8,267 nucleotides of DNA from Nitrospinota bacterium (GCA_016212345.1 JACRGM010000106.1:1-8267), one strand, 5' to 3'. Positions 1-6,070 are shown, numbered from the stretch's first letter. Translations and numbers: made by a program. Notes: a model not told the origin generated them from the letters alone.

Positions 1-230
1 ATATACGTACATTGTGTGATAGTATAGGAGAAGAATTGGGTTGTGGTGCACATATGCTTGAACTTGAAAGAATTAGGGTAGGGATATTTAAAATAGAGGA
101 TTCTCTATCTATAGAAGATTTGATCTTGATAAGAGAGGAGGGAAGGGTATTTAGTATATTGTACTCTATGGATAAGGTATTATCATCTTTGGATATATTT
201 CGGGATGAAAATTTAGATATTAGGATTTAG
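1..230 (+). CDS. truB: tRNA pseudouridine synthase B, 3' end (partial)
   Basis: This is the C-terminal part of TruB, which makes pseudouridine at position 55 in the T-arm of tRNAs. The reading frame is open from the first base; complete codons start at base 3 and read IRTLCDSIGEELGCGAHM. This matches the conserved TruB segment that follows the catalytic domain, in which a Tyr-Ile/Val-Arg motif precedes a Leu-Cys-Asp stretch and the GCGAHM loop. It continues with a typical L.R.RVGIFKIEDS segment and ends at a TAG. About 76 residues are present; the catalytic aspartate and the start lie upstream of the window. The tail is short, with no obvious added PUA-type domain. The next gene, rpsO, lies 161 bp downstream, separated by a palindromic element. 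The truB-rpsO-pnp order is common in bacteria, and ribF, which is often in between, is absent here. Confidence 0.93.
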   Translation, partial: IRTLCDSIGEELGCGAHMLELERIRVGIFKIEDSLSIEDLILIREEGRVFSILYSMDKVLSSLDIFRDENLDIRI

Positions 231-254
231 AATTTATATAAAGCTGGGTGGCAT

Positions 255-326
255 GGACAAACCTGCCTGTGCGTTGCACGCAGACAGGCAACGCACAGGC
301 AGGCACACAGACAGGCTTGTTTGTCC
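255..326. repeat. GC-rich palindromic intergenic element
   Basis: This 72-bp element stands out from the AT-rich surroundings. Its outer ends GGACAAAC (255-262) and GTTTGTCC (319-326) are perfect inverted repeats. Inside, 262-276 (CCTGCCTGTGCGTTG) and 289-303 are a perfect 15-bp inverted repeat around a 12-nt loop. CAGACAGGC occurs twice (281-289 and 308-316). An alternative stem can form between 265-274 and 278-289 with a 2-nt bulge, so two mutually exclusive folds are possible. A T5 run at 332-336 follows the outer stem, so in RNA it might act as an attenuator or terminator before rpsO. The build resembles a REP/MITE-type dispersed repeat; only one copy is in this window. Confidence 0.75.
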
Positions 327-376
327 GTGTCTTTTTGTGGGAGGGTGAAAGGCTATTTACAGAGGAATATTTTTCA

Positions 377-382
377 GAGGAG
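377..382 (+). promoter_or_regulatory. Shine-Dalgarno for rpsO
   Basis: GAGGAG lies 9 nt before the ATG at 392. It picks this ATG over in-frame starts further upstream, the earliest at 248, which would translate through the palindromic element. A similar CAGAGGAAT word at 360-368 gives a second purine-rich box. S15 commonly represses its own translation by binding its mRNA leader, but I cannot assign such a site here. Confidence 0.75.
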
Positions 383-391
383 ATACTACTT

Positions 392-661
392 ATGGCGTTA
401 TTAAAGGAAAAAAAGAAAGAGATTATAAATGGATTCAGATTGCATGAAAAAGATACAGGTTCCATAGAGGTTCAGGTAGCTATTATCAGTGAGAGGATCA
501 ATTATCTAACTGAGCATTTTAAACGCCATAACAAAGATCATCACTCAAGAAGGGGGTTATTAAGGCTAGTTGGACAGAGGAGAAGGTTACTAGACTATTT
601 GAAAAAAAATAAGATAGAGGGGTATAAAACGATTATAGATAAATTAGGGATAAGAAGATAA
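392..661 (+). CDS. rpsO: 30S ribosomal protein S15
   Basis: The 89-residue product is exactly the usual S15 length. S15 is a primary binder of the central domain of 16S rRNA and forms an intersubunit bridge. The family pattern runs throughout: an N-terminal helix (KEKKKEIINGF), the segment HEKDTGSIEVQVAIISERINYLTEH at about residues 17-41, the rRNA-binding HNKDHHSRRGLLRLVGQRRRLLDYL at about 46-70, and a C-terminal Y..II.KLGIRR. The start at 392 is set by homology and a good ribosome-binding site; the open frame reaches back to 248 but that stretch is repeat DNA. It lies 75 bp before pnp, in the conserved rpsO-pnp arrangement, where the two are usually cotranscribed. Confidence 0.97.
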   Translation: MALLKEKKKEIINGFRLHEKDTGSIEVQVAIISERINYLTEHFKRHNKDHHSRRGLLRLVGQRRRLLDYLKKNKIEGYKTIIDKLGIRR

Positions 662-684
662 TATGCATAGATTTTAGATGGCGT

Positions 685-715
685 TTTGAACATTATGTTT
701 GAACATTACTTTGAA
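685..715 (+). repeat. 13-bp tandem repeat in rpsO-pnp spacer
   Basis: TTTGAACATTA occurs at 685-695 and again at 698-708, a 13-bp period, followed by a partial third copy TTTGAA at 710-715. It fills much of the 75-bp spacer between rpsO and pnp. In E. coli this spacer holds an RNase III site that controls pnp mRNA decay, but no long hairpin of that kind is obvious here. Confidence 0.6.
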
Positions 716-736
716 TGAATGGGAGGGCTTAAGTTG

Positions 737-2842
737 ATGTTAGCAAAAGTAGAATCAGAGATTAGAAGTGGAAACAAATTATCAATAGAGGGAGGAGAGA
801 TAGCTAGACAGACTAATGGAGCTGTCTTGGTAAGATATGGAGATATTGTTGTCCTGGCAACAGCAGTAACAGAGAATAAGGAGGGTAAGGATACCAGCTT
901 TTTTCCTCTCTCAGTAGATTATCGGGAAAAGACATATGCTGCAGGAAAGATCCCAGGTGGATTTTTTAAACGAGAAGGGAGGCCTAGCGAAAAAGAGATT
1001 CTCACTTCAAGGCTGATTGATAGACCAATTCGACCTTTATTCCCTGCTGGGTTTACAAAGGAGACACAGATAATATGTATGACACTTTCTGCTGATCAAG
1101 AAAATGCCCCTGATATCTTAGCAATTATAGGTTCATCAGCGGCATTAACTATCTCAGATATACCATTCTTGGGACCAATTGGAGCTGTAGGGGTAGGAAG
1201 GGTAGATGGAGAATTTGTGGTTAATCCATCTTATAAAGAATTAGAAGATGGTGATCTGAATCTAGTCATAGCAGGAACAGAGGAGTCTATAGTGATGGTT
1301 GAAGGGGAAGCAAAGGAGATCACTGAAGATGTTCTTGTTGGGGCAATGATGTATGGTCATGAGAATATTAAGAAGATTATCAAATTACAGACCGAGCTTA
1401 AGGGGATGATAGGAAAAGAGAAGATAAAGGTGGAGGAGCCTTCCATTGACAGTGGGCTTCGAAATAGAGTACGTGAAATGGTCACTGATGGTATTAAGAA
1501 AGCAGTAATTATCTCGAATAAACTCGAGAGAAAAATAGCTATGGATAAGGTTCTAAATGAGTTCTTAGAACAATTGACCGAGGAAGAGAGAGATAAAAAG
1601 ACCACAGAGGTAAAAAATCTTTTTGAAGAGATAGAGAGGGAAATAGTAAGGAATCTGATTATTGAGGAAGGTATAAGATCAGATGGAAGGGGATTAAAAG
1701 AGATAAGACCTATATCGTGCAATGTGAGCGTACTCCCTAGGACCCATGGTTCGGCACTATTTACTCGAGGAGAGACACAGGCTATTGTTGTCACCACATT
1801 AGGTTCATCTGTAGATGAACAGACAATAGAAAAATTAGAAGGGAAGACAAAGAAGTCCTTTATGCTCCATTATAATTTCCCACCCTTCTGCGTGGGAGAA
1901 GCTGACTCTTTACGAAGTCCAGGACGTCGTGAGATTGGCCATGGGGCTTTAGCAGAACGAGCCCTCATTCCTATTCTTCCCTCAAAAGAAGAGTTTCCTT
2001 ATACTATAAGAGTCGTGTCAGATATATTAGAGTCAAATGGCTCTTCTTCTATGGCCACGGTATGTGGTGCTTCACTTTCGCTAATGGATGCAGGGATACC
2101 TATTAAGACACCAGTTGCTGGTATCGCGATGGGACTTATAAAAGAAGGTGAAAAGGTATGCATATTATCAGATATACTCGGTCTTGAAGATCATTTAGGG
2201 GATATGGATTTTAAGGTGGCTGGAACTAAGAGAGGTATTACTGCATTTCAGATGGATATTAAGATAGATGGGGTCACAAGGGAGATAATTGAGGAGGCAT
2301 TAGAACAGGCAAGAGAAGGGAGATTGTATATCCTTGAAAAGATGAATAGTGTTATATCCGAAGTTAGACCAGAATTATCAGAATATGCCCCTAGAATTAA
2401 AACAATAAAGATAAATAGTGATAAGGTAAAGGATGTGATTGGGCCAGGAGGTAAGATTATAAGGAATATTATTGAGGAGACAGGGGTTATTATAGATATT
2501 GAAGATAATGGGGTTATTTCGATTGTATCTACGAATAAGGAATCTACAGAAAAGGCTATAGATATCATAAGAAGGTTGACTCAAGAGGCTGAGGTTGGGG
2601 AGATATACATGGGAAAGGTTAAGAAGATTATGGATTTTGGTGCCTTTGTGGAGATATTCCCTGGCACTGATGGTCTTGTACATATATCCCAGATATCTGA
2701 TCGACGCGTCAATAAGGTATCCGATGAACTTAAAGAGGGAGATGAGATTATGGTCAAGGTTCTGGAGGTCACTAGCGAAGGTAAAATCAGATTGAGTCAT
2801 AAAGAAGCAAAAAACGAGAGGAAGGATGTTGAGAGAAAGTAA
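737..2842 (+). CDS. pnp: Polyribonucleotide nucleotidyltransferase (PNPase)
   Basis: This enzyme degrades RNA 3' to 5' by phosphorolysis, releasing nucleoside diphosphates, and works as a trimer in mRNA decay. All domains are present in order: a first RNase PH domain at about residues 5-135 (with FFKREGRPSEKEILTSRLID), a helical linker at about 235-305, and a second RNase PH domain starting near 312 (GIRSDGRGLKEIRP). The latter carries FTRGETQ and the catalytic-site segment EDHLGDMDFKVAGT near 484-497. A KH domain follows, with VIGPGGKIIRNI near 565-576, and then an S1 domain from about 624 (GKVKKIMDFGAFVEI). At 701 aa it is full length. I chose ATG 737 because GGGAGGG at 721-727 sits 9 nt before it; the alternative ATG at 719 would include that box and lacks its own. 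The 3' end overlaps the next gene by 17 nt. Confidence 0.97.
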   Translation: MLAKVESEIRSGNKLSIEGGEIARQTNGAVLVRYGDIVVLATAVTENKEGKDTSFFPLSVDYREKTYAAGKIPGGFFKREGRPSEKEILTSRLIDRPIRPLFPAGFTKETQIICMTLSADQENAPDILAIIGSSAALTISDIPFLGPIGAVGVGRVDGEFVVNPSYKELEDGDLNLVIAGTEESIVMVEGEAKEITEDVLVGAMMYGHENIKKIIKLQTELKGMIGKEKIKVEEPSIDSGLRNRVREMVTDGIKKAVIISNKLERKIAMDKVLNEFLEQLTEEERDKKTTEVKNLFEEIEREIVRNLIIEEGIRSDGRGLKEIRPISCNVSVLPRTHGSALFTRGETQAIVVTTLGSSVDEQTIEKLEGKTKKSFMLHYNFPPFCVGEADSLRSPGRREIGHGALAERALIPILPSKEEFPYTIRVVSDILESNGSSSMATVCGASLSLMDAGIPIKTPVAGIAMGLIKEGEKVCILSDILGLEDHLGDMDFKVAGTKRGITAFQMDIKIDGVTREIIEEALEQAREGRLYILEKMNSVISEVRPELSEYAPRIKTIKINSDKVKDVIGPGGKIIRNIIEETGVIIDIEDNGVISIVSTNKESTEKAIDIIRRLTQEAEVGEIYMGKVKKIMDFGAFVEIFPGTDGLVHISQISDRRVNKVSDELKEGDEIMVKVLEVTSEGKIRLSHKEAKNERKDVERK

Positions 2843-4100
2843 GTATCAAAAAGATATCCTTACTAATGGAATAAGGGTAATTACAGAAAATATCCCTTAT
2901 GTGAGATCTGTATCAATAGGTGTATGGCTTAATACTGGTTCGAGAGATGAAGATGAGCACAATAATGGTATCTCTCATTTCTTAGAACACCTCGCCTTTA
3001 AAGGTACAAAAAAGAGGACATTCCGTCAGATTGCCTTTGAAATTGACTCAATTGGGGGTCAGCTAGATGCCTTTACCAGTCGAGAATATACCTGTTATTC
3101 TGTTAAGATTCTAGATGAACATCTTCCCCATGCATTAGATATCCTATCAGATATCCTACTCAATTCAACATTTGAGAGTAATGAAATAGAGAAGGAGAGG
3201 GGTGTTATCATAGAAGAGATAAAGATGTTTGAGGATATGCCAAGCGATTATATATATGATATTTTATATAAGACGATCTGGCCAGATCATCCCTTTGGAC
3301 AGCCGATACAGGGTGAATCAAATATAATCAATAAAATAACTAGAGATAACATTCTTACACATCTCGATCTTCACTACATCCCGAAAGAGACGATTATTGC
3401 TGGTGGTGGGAATGTGATTCATAAGAAGTTAGTGAAATTATCAGAGAAATACTTTAACTCTTACCACAGAGATGGTAATTCAATAAGAAGACCCATCACT
3501 CCTCAGATGACGCAAAAGGTGGTATTTAAGGAGAAGGATCTCGAACAGGTACATCTTTGTCTGGGAACAAAGGGATTGATAAATAGTGATAGTGAGAGAT
3601 TCAAATCCTATTTATTAAATACTATACTTGGGGGGAGCATAAGTTCCAGACTCTTTCAGAAGATAAGAGAGGAAAAGGGATTGGCATATTCGATTTACTC
3701 TTTCACCTCTTCATATATTGATACAGGTATCTTTGGTATCTATGCTGGAATGAGCCCTAAAAACCTTTTCACAGTCATAGAACTTATTATGGGTGAGATA
3801 AGGCTTATAAAGAATAAAGAAGTGGAGATAAATGAACTTAAAAAGTCGAAAAATCAATTAAAAGGGATTATGATGCTTGCGCTGGAGAGCTCTACTAGCA
3901 GGATGAATCAACTTGCTAAACAGGAATTGTATCTTGGACGACATCTTACCATCAATGAAACCATATCAGAGATAGAGAAGGTTACACCCTCTGATATCCA
4001 GGATATGGCAAATAGGTTATTTGATAACAAATTCTTTAATTTGGCTGTTACTGGCCCCCTTCTGGAGAAGGAGATATCACTTGATATGATGAGATGTTAA
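2826..4100 (+). CDS. M16 family zinc metallopeptidase (processing-peptidase type)
   Basis: This is a member of the insulinase/pitrilysin M16 family, similar to the mitochondrial processing peptidase beta subunit and to the peptidase often encoded after pnp (YmxG/MlpA in Bacillus). The inverted zinc motif HFLEH is present (His51, Glu54 as catalytic base, His55). The third ligand is best placed at Glu131 in ERGVIIEEIKMFED, 76 residues after His55. The N-terminal domain has the usual LTNGIRVITE...VSIGVWLNTGSRDE opening. The C-terminal domain has GGSISSRLFQKIREEKGLAYSIYS (about 269-292), which lines the substrate cavity. At 424 aa it has the length of the small, two-domain class. No signal peptide is visible, so it is likely cytoplasmic. 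It overlaps pnp by 17 nt, implying cotranscription and translational coupling; GAGAGGAAGG directly precedes its ATG. The natural substrate is unknown. Confidence 0.93.
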   Translation: MLRESKYQKDILTNGIRVITENIPYVRSVSIGVWLNTGSRDEDEHNNGISHFLEHLAFKGTKKRTFRQIAFEIDSIGGQLDAFTSREYTCYSVKILDEHLPHALDILSDILLNSTFESNEIEKERGVIIEEIKMFEDMPSDYIYDILYKTIWPDHPFGQPIQGESNIINKITRDNILTHLDLHYIPKETIIAGGGNVIHKKLVKLSEKYFNSYHRDGNSIRRPITPQMTQKVVFKEKDLEQVHLCLGTKGLINSDSERFKSYLLNTILGGSISSRLFQKIREEKGLAYSIYSFTSSYIDTGIFGIYAGMSPKNLFTVIELIMGEIRLIKNKEVEINELKKSKNQLKGIMMLALESSTSRMNQLAKQELYLGRHLTINETISEIEKVTPSDIQDMANRLFDNKFFNLAVTGPLLEKEISLDMMRC

Positions 4101-4110
4101 TGATGTTAAT

Positions 4111-4425
4111 TCAGAAAACCAATGATAAAATCTCCTCTAAAATCTTTTGTGCAATCTTATCTGAACTGACATTATATCTACCTTCCTGAATCTCCTTTTT
4201 TAGATTCTCTACCTTCTCGGTTCTTATATCTGGAGTGGCCTTAACAACATCAAGGATGCCCTGAATCCTTTTGGCCCTTTCAGATATCTCCACATCTACT
4301 ACAGAGGTAGAGGTCTTTCCATCTGATTCATCCCTTTTGATCTTTGGAGGCGTCTCTTTAACCTTCAAATGGGTAACCTTTTTAATATTCTGAGGATCTG
4401 ATATCTTCATATTATAGATTTCCAT
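4111..4425 (-). CDS. flgM: Negative regulator of flagellin synthesis FlgM (anti-sigma-28)
   Basis: FlgM binds the flagellar sigma factor FliA/SigD and holds it inactive until the hook is finished, when FlgM is exported. The 104-residue frame has the typical low-complexity polar N-terminal half and a conserved C-terminal half: VDVEISERAKRIQGIL, then VENLKKEIQEGRYNVSSDKIAQKILEEIL (about residues 70-100), the sigma-28-binding helices. The family usually begins MKISDP, which here is at Met6 (ATG 4408-4410). The preceding codons, MEIYN, start within the terminal repeat of an inserted 60-bp element (4415-4474), so the extended start at 4425 is an acquired one. It is in frame and has AAGGA only 3 nt upstream. 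Either start is possible; 4410 is the ancestral one. The gene converges on the M16 peptidase gene with 10 nt between stops. No other flagellar gene is in the window. Confidence 0.92.
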   Translation of the reverse strand: MEIYNMKISDPQNIKKVTHLKVKETPPKIKRDESDGKTSTSVVDVEISERAKRIQGILDVVKATPDIRTEKVENLKKEIQEGRYNVSSDKIAQKILEEILSLVF

Positions 4426-4474
4426 CTATCCTTGTGTAATTTATTACTTGTGTAATTTATTATCTGAAAATCTA
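4415..4474. mobile_element. Deleted copy of TAGATTTYC inverted-repeat element, inserted at flgM start
   Basis: A 60-bp copy bounded by TAGATTTCC (4415-4423) and GAAAATCTA (4466-4474), inverted with one mismatch. Its right half matches the right arm of the full copy at 6206-6326 (CCTTGTGTAATTTATTA then TCTGAAAATCTA). The core is missing; in its place is a perfect 16-bp tandem duplication, CTTGTGTAATTTATTA at 4431-4446 and 4447-4462. TATTA flanks it on both sides (4410-4414 and 4475-4479), which could be a 5-bp target duplication; at minimum TA is on both sides. Read on the minus strand, the element lies between the native flgM Shine-Dalgarno and its ATG. Confidence 0.8.
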
Positions 4475-4481
4475 TATTAGT

Positions 4482-4488
4482 CTCCTTT
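4482..4488 (-). promoter_or_regulatory. Displaced native flgM Shine-Dalgarno
   Basis: On the minus strand this reads AAAGGAG. Removing the element at 4415-4474 and one copy of the flanking TAATA would leave GGAG, 6 nt, then ATG-AAG-ATA-TCA, an ideal flgM translation start. With the element present, the box is 71 nt from the native ATG (4410) and 56 nt from the new ATG (4425). If the element ends pair as a stem in mRNA, the box returns to about 11 nt from the native ATG. Confidence 0.65.
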
Positions 4489-4495
4489 ATATTAT

Positions 4496-4523
4496 TTATC
4501 GGCATTTAATAGAGAAGACTTTA
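4496..4523 (-). promoter_or_regulatory. Sigma-28 (FliA/SigD) promoter for flgM
   Basis: On the minus strand the -35 TAAAGTCT (4523-4516) is followed after 12 nt by the -10 GCCGATAA (4503-4496). The -10 is an exact match to the FliA consensus, and the -35 differs from TAAAGTTT at one base. The spacer is 1 nt longer than the E. coli optimum of 11, within the range seen for SigD-type promoters (16 nt from TAAA to GCCGATAA). Transcription would begin near 4489, just before the AAAGGAG box. A sigma-28 promoter in front of the gene for the sigma-28 inhibitor is the known feedback arrangement for flgM. Confidence 0.82.
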
Positions 4524-4544
4524 GAGGTCACGCTAAGTGAACTC

Positions 4545-4570
4545 GGAGGGGGGCTTTGCCCCCCTTCTCC
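4545..4570. repeat. G6/C6 hairpin between mgtC and flgM
   Basis: GGGGGGC (4548-4554) and GCCCCCC (4558-4564) form a perfect 7-bp stem with a TTT loop, and GGA (4545-4547) can extend it by pairing with TCC (4568-4570) across a small bulge. It is 40 bp past the mgtC stop and upstream of the flgM promoter. It may stop or stabilise the mgtC transcript, but no T-run follows on either strand, so it is not a standard intrinsic terminator. It could be a REP-like dispersed repeat. Confidence 0.5.
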
Positions 4571-4609
4571 ACGACCCGTTAAAAGTTTACATAATATACC
4601 TTATAGGAA

Positions 4610-5284
4610 CTAACTCCATTGAACCTTCTTTATCCCATTTATCATAGACAACTCCTCCATGACCTTACTATCTACAAGATCTTTCCTAAAATTGATATCA
4701 ATATCATATGATATCTCTTTTCTGATAATATCCTTATCAAATCCTATCTTCAATATCCTACCTTTATTCTTCTTCAATAGATTATCTATCTTTATCAACT
4801 GTCCCTCTGTATCTTCAGTGGTTATAATGGCTCTCCTATACCAATCCTTTTTTACATTCCTCTCCACATATCTAAGCACTATAAGGGACAAGATAGATAT
4901 AAAGGTGGTGATCACTGATGCCAAATAGAAGCCACAACCAACTCCAAGCCCTACCGCAGTAACAACCCACAGACAGGCTGCTGTAGTCAACCCCCTGACT
5001 TGTCCTCTTTCTCGGACTATAACCCCGGCACCAAGAAAGCCCATACTTGCAATAGTCATAGCAGCGATCCTCCCCGGATCAATCCTTACAACACTCTCGT
5101 CACTTAATCCCTGATATACCTCAAATATATATTGTGAGGTCATCATCAGGAGGGCTGAGCCTGTTGCGATAAGGATATGTGTCCTGAATCCTGCAGGACG
5201 ACCGTGAACCTCTCTCTCAATACCTATCAGACCACCAAGAACCGCAGATAGTAATAACTTAATAATAATAAGATGTTGCTCCAT
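4610..5284 (-). CDS. MgtC/SapB family inner-membrane protein
   Basis: This is a 224-residue membrane protein of the MgtC/SapB family. Members are linked to growth at low magnesium and, in Salmonella, to inhibition of the F-type ATP synthase and survival in macrophages; the role of environmental homologues is open. Family signatures are clear: GGLIGIEREVHGRPAGFRTHILIATGSAL at about 17-45, then DPGRIAAMTIASMGFLGAGVIVRERGQVRGLTTAACLW at about 69-106, including the conserved Asp-Pro-Gly-Arg. Five hydrophobic segments lie at about 3-22, 34-54, 72-90, 98-116 and 118-138. The soluble tail (about 150-224) is alpha/beta-like and probably the ACT-like domain found in many members. AAAAGGA (5294-5300) lies 9 nt before the ATG. 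The start is 39 nt after the TPR gene's stop, so the two are probably cotranscribed. Confidence 0.9.
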   Translation of the reverse strand: MEQHLIIIKLLLSAVLGGLIGIEREVHGRPAGFRTHILIATGSALLMMTSQYIFEVYQGLSDESVVRIDPGRIAAMTIASMGFLGAGVIVRERGQVRGLTTAACLWVVTAVGLGVGCGFYLASVITTFISILSLIVLRYVERNVKKDWYRRAIITTEDTEGQLIKIDNLLKKNKGRILKIGFDKDIIRKEISYDIDINFRKDLVDSKVMEELSMINGIKKVQWS

Positions 5285-5308
5285 TATTCTTAATCCTTTT
5301 CTTTTAGT

Positions 5309-5350
5309 CCTAACTTCCTACTCCTAACTCCCAACCCCTAACTCCTTAAT
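5309..5350. repeat. Heptameric repeat (CCTAACT / AGTTAGG) array
   Basis: Six heptamers in a row read CCTAACT, TCCTACT, CCTAACT, CCCAACC, CCTAACT, CCTTAAT. The perfect unit recurs exactly every 14 bp at 5309, 5323 and 5337, with degenerate units between. The array overlaps the last codons and stop (5324-5326) of the TPR gene and extends toward the mgtC ribosome-binding site. The unit length is not a multiple of three, so gain or loss of a unit would change the end of the TPR protein. Confidence 0.7.
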
Positions 5351-6070
5351 CTTATCCTTTATCCTCTCAGCCTCTTTAGAATCTGGATATTTTTCGATAA
5401 ACTCTGTATATACCCTCTTTGCTCCCTCATTATCCCCTATCTCTTCATAACATCTACCAATATATATATAATACTCCTCTTTTGGCTTACTCCCCTCCCC
5501 TTCTATAATTTTTCTATAAATATCAATAGCTTCCTTATGTTTTCCTAATCCTTCATATGAATATCCTATTCCCTCTAGGGCCTCTTCTACTAGTATCCCT
5601 CCCCATCTATCTTTTACCTTACTGTATACCTCTATTGCCTTATCATAGAGACCTTTTTCATAATATATATGCCCTAGATATAGATTTGCATAACCAGCAG
5701 CCTTGGTCGTTGGATATCTTTTTATAATATCTTCATATATTTCAACGGCCTTTTCTTTTGTCTTTTCTTTTATTTCATCCCCCTTTTCTTTGACATCATT
5801 TTCTTTGACATCATTATTATCATTCCCCCCTTGATCTTCTGATTTAAAGGGGACTGATGCCTTATAGAGCTCCTCAAACGCCTTGGTATCTATCCTCCTT
5901 TTATTATATATAATCCCTATACTTACCAATAATACTAATAGAAAGGCGATCCCCCCCCAAAGAATAGATCTCCAATTCTTGGTAATATATAAGACTATCT
6001 GTTCTGAGGTTGTTATAAATTCATCAGGCTCATTTAGCCTCTTTCTTTTTACCTTTCTTCTTGTCCTCAT
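5324..6070 (-). CDS. Membrane-anchored tetratricopeptide-repeat protein (YfgM-like)
   Basis: This 248-residue protein has a basic N-terminus (MRTRRKVKRKR), a segment DEFITTSEQIVLYITKNWR, and one transmembrane helix at about 36-56 (ILWGGIAFLLVLLVSIGIIY), so the rest should face the periplasm or outer side. A charged low-complexity linker at about 76-107 contains NDVKE twice in tandem. TPR-type helix pairs follow: about 106-152 (AAGYANLYLGHIYYEKGLYDKAIEVY), 162-189 (ALEGIGYSYEGLGKHKEAIDIY) and 198-230 (YYIYIGRCYEEIGDNEGAKRVYTEFIEKYPDS). The layout resembles YfgM, which works with the SecYEG/PpiD machinery, and also BamD-like scaffolds; the partner is unknown. I chose ATG 6070 because AAAGGAGGAGGA (6075-6086) directly precedes it; a longer frame from 6106 would swallow this box. 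The C-terminal GVGS is encoded by the heptamer repeat. Confidence 0.82.
   Translation of the reverse strand: MRTRRKVKRKRLNEPDEFITTSEQIVLYITKNWRSILWGGIAFLLVLLVSIGIIYNKRRIDTKAFEELYKASVPFKSEDQGGNDNNDVKENDVKEKGDEIKEKTKEKAVEIYEDIIKRYPTTKAAGYANLYLGHIYYEKGLYDKAIEVYSKVKDRWGGILVEEALEGIGYSYEGLGKHKEAIDIYRKIIEGEGSKPKEEYYIYIGRCYEEIGDNEGAKRVYTEFIEKYPDSKEAERIKDKIKELGVGS
5784..5813. repeat. 15-bp tandem duplication in TPR gene linker
   Basis: TTTTCTTTGACATCA occurs twice head to tail (5784-5798 and 5799-5813) without mismatch. On the coding (minus) strand it encodes two NDVKE pentapeptides in the charged linker between the membrane helix and the TPR region. It keeps the frame, so copy changes would only vary linker length. 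Confidence 0.8.

Noticed and set aside
255..326. CRISPR or tRNA gene in the truB-rpsO gap
   Set aside because: No repeat-spacer periodicity and no cloverleaf or T-loop signature; the structure is a single nested palindrome.
248..391. In-frame N-terminal extension of S15 from an upstream ATG
   Set aside because: The stretch is encoded by the palindromic element and leader; S15 is 89 residues from ATG 392, which has the right ribosome-binding site.
1357..1797. Long open frame on the minus strand inside pnp
   Set aside because: Shadow of the pnp coding frame; no family resemblance and no ribosome-binding site. The same holds for the minus-strand frames at 2248-2800 and 7263-7595 and the plus-strand frames at 4659-4928 and 5883-6098.
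4080..4150. Bidirectional terminator between the convergent peptidase and flgM genes
   Set aside because: Only short direct repeats (GATGTTAAT twice, AAAATCT twice) are seen; no stable stem with a T-run.
4414..4475. Short CRISPR-like repeats (two 16-bp units)
   Set aside because: The two units are directly adjacent with no spacer, and they belong to the arm of the inverted-repeat element.
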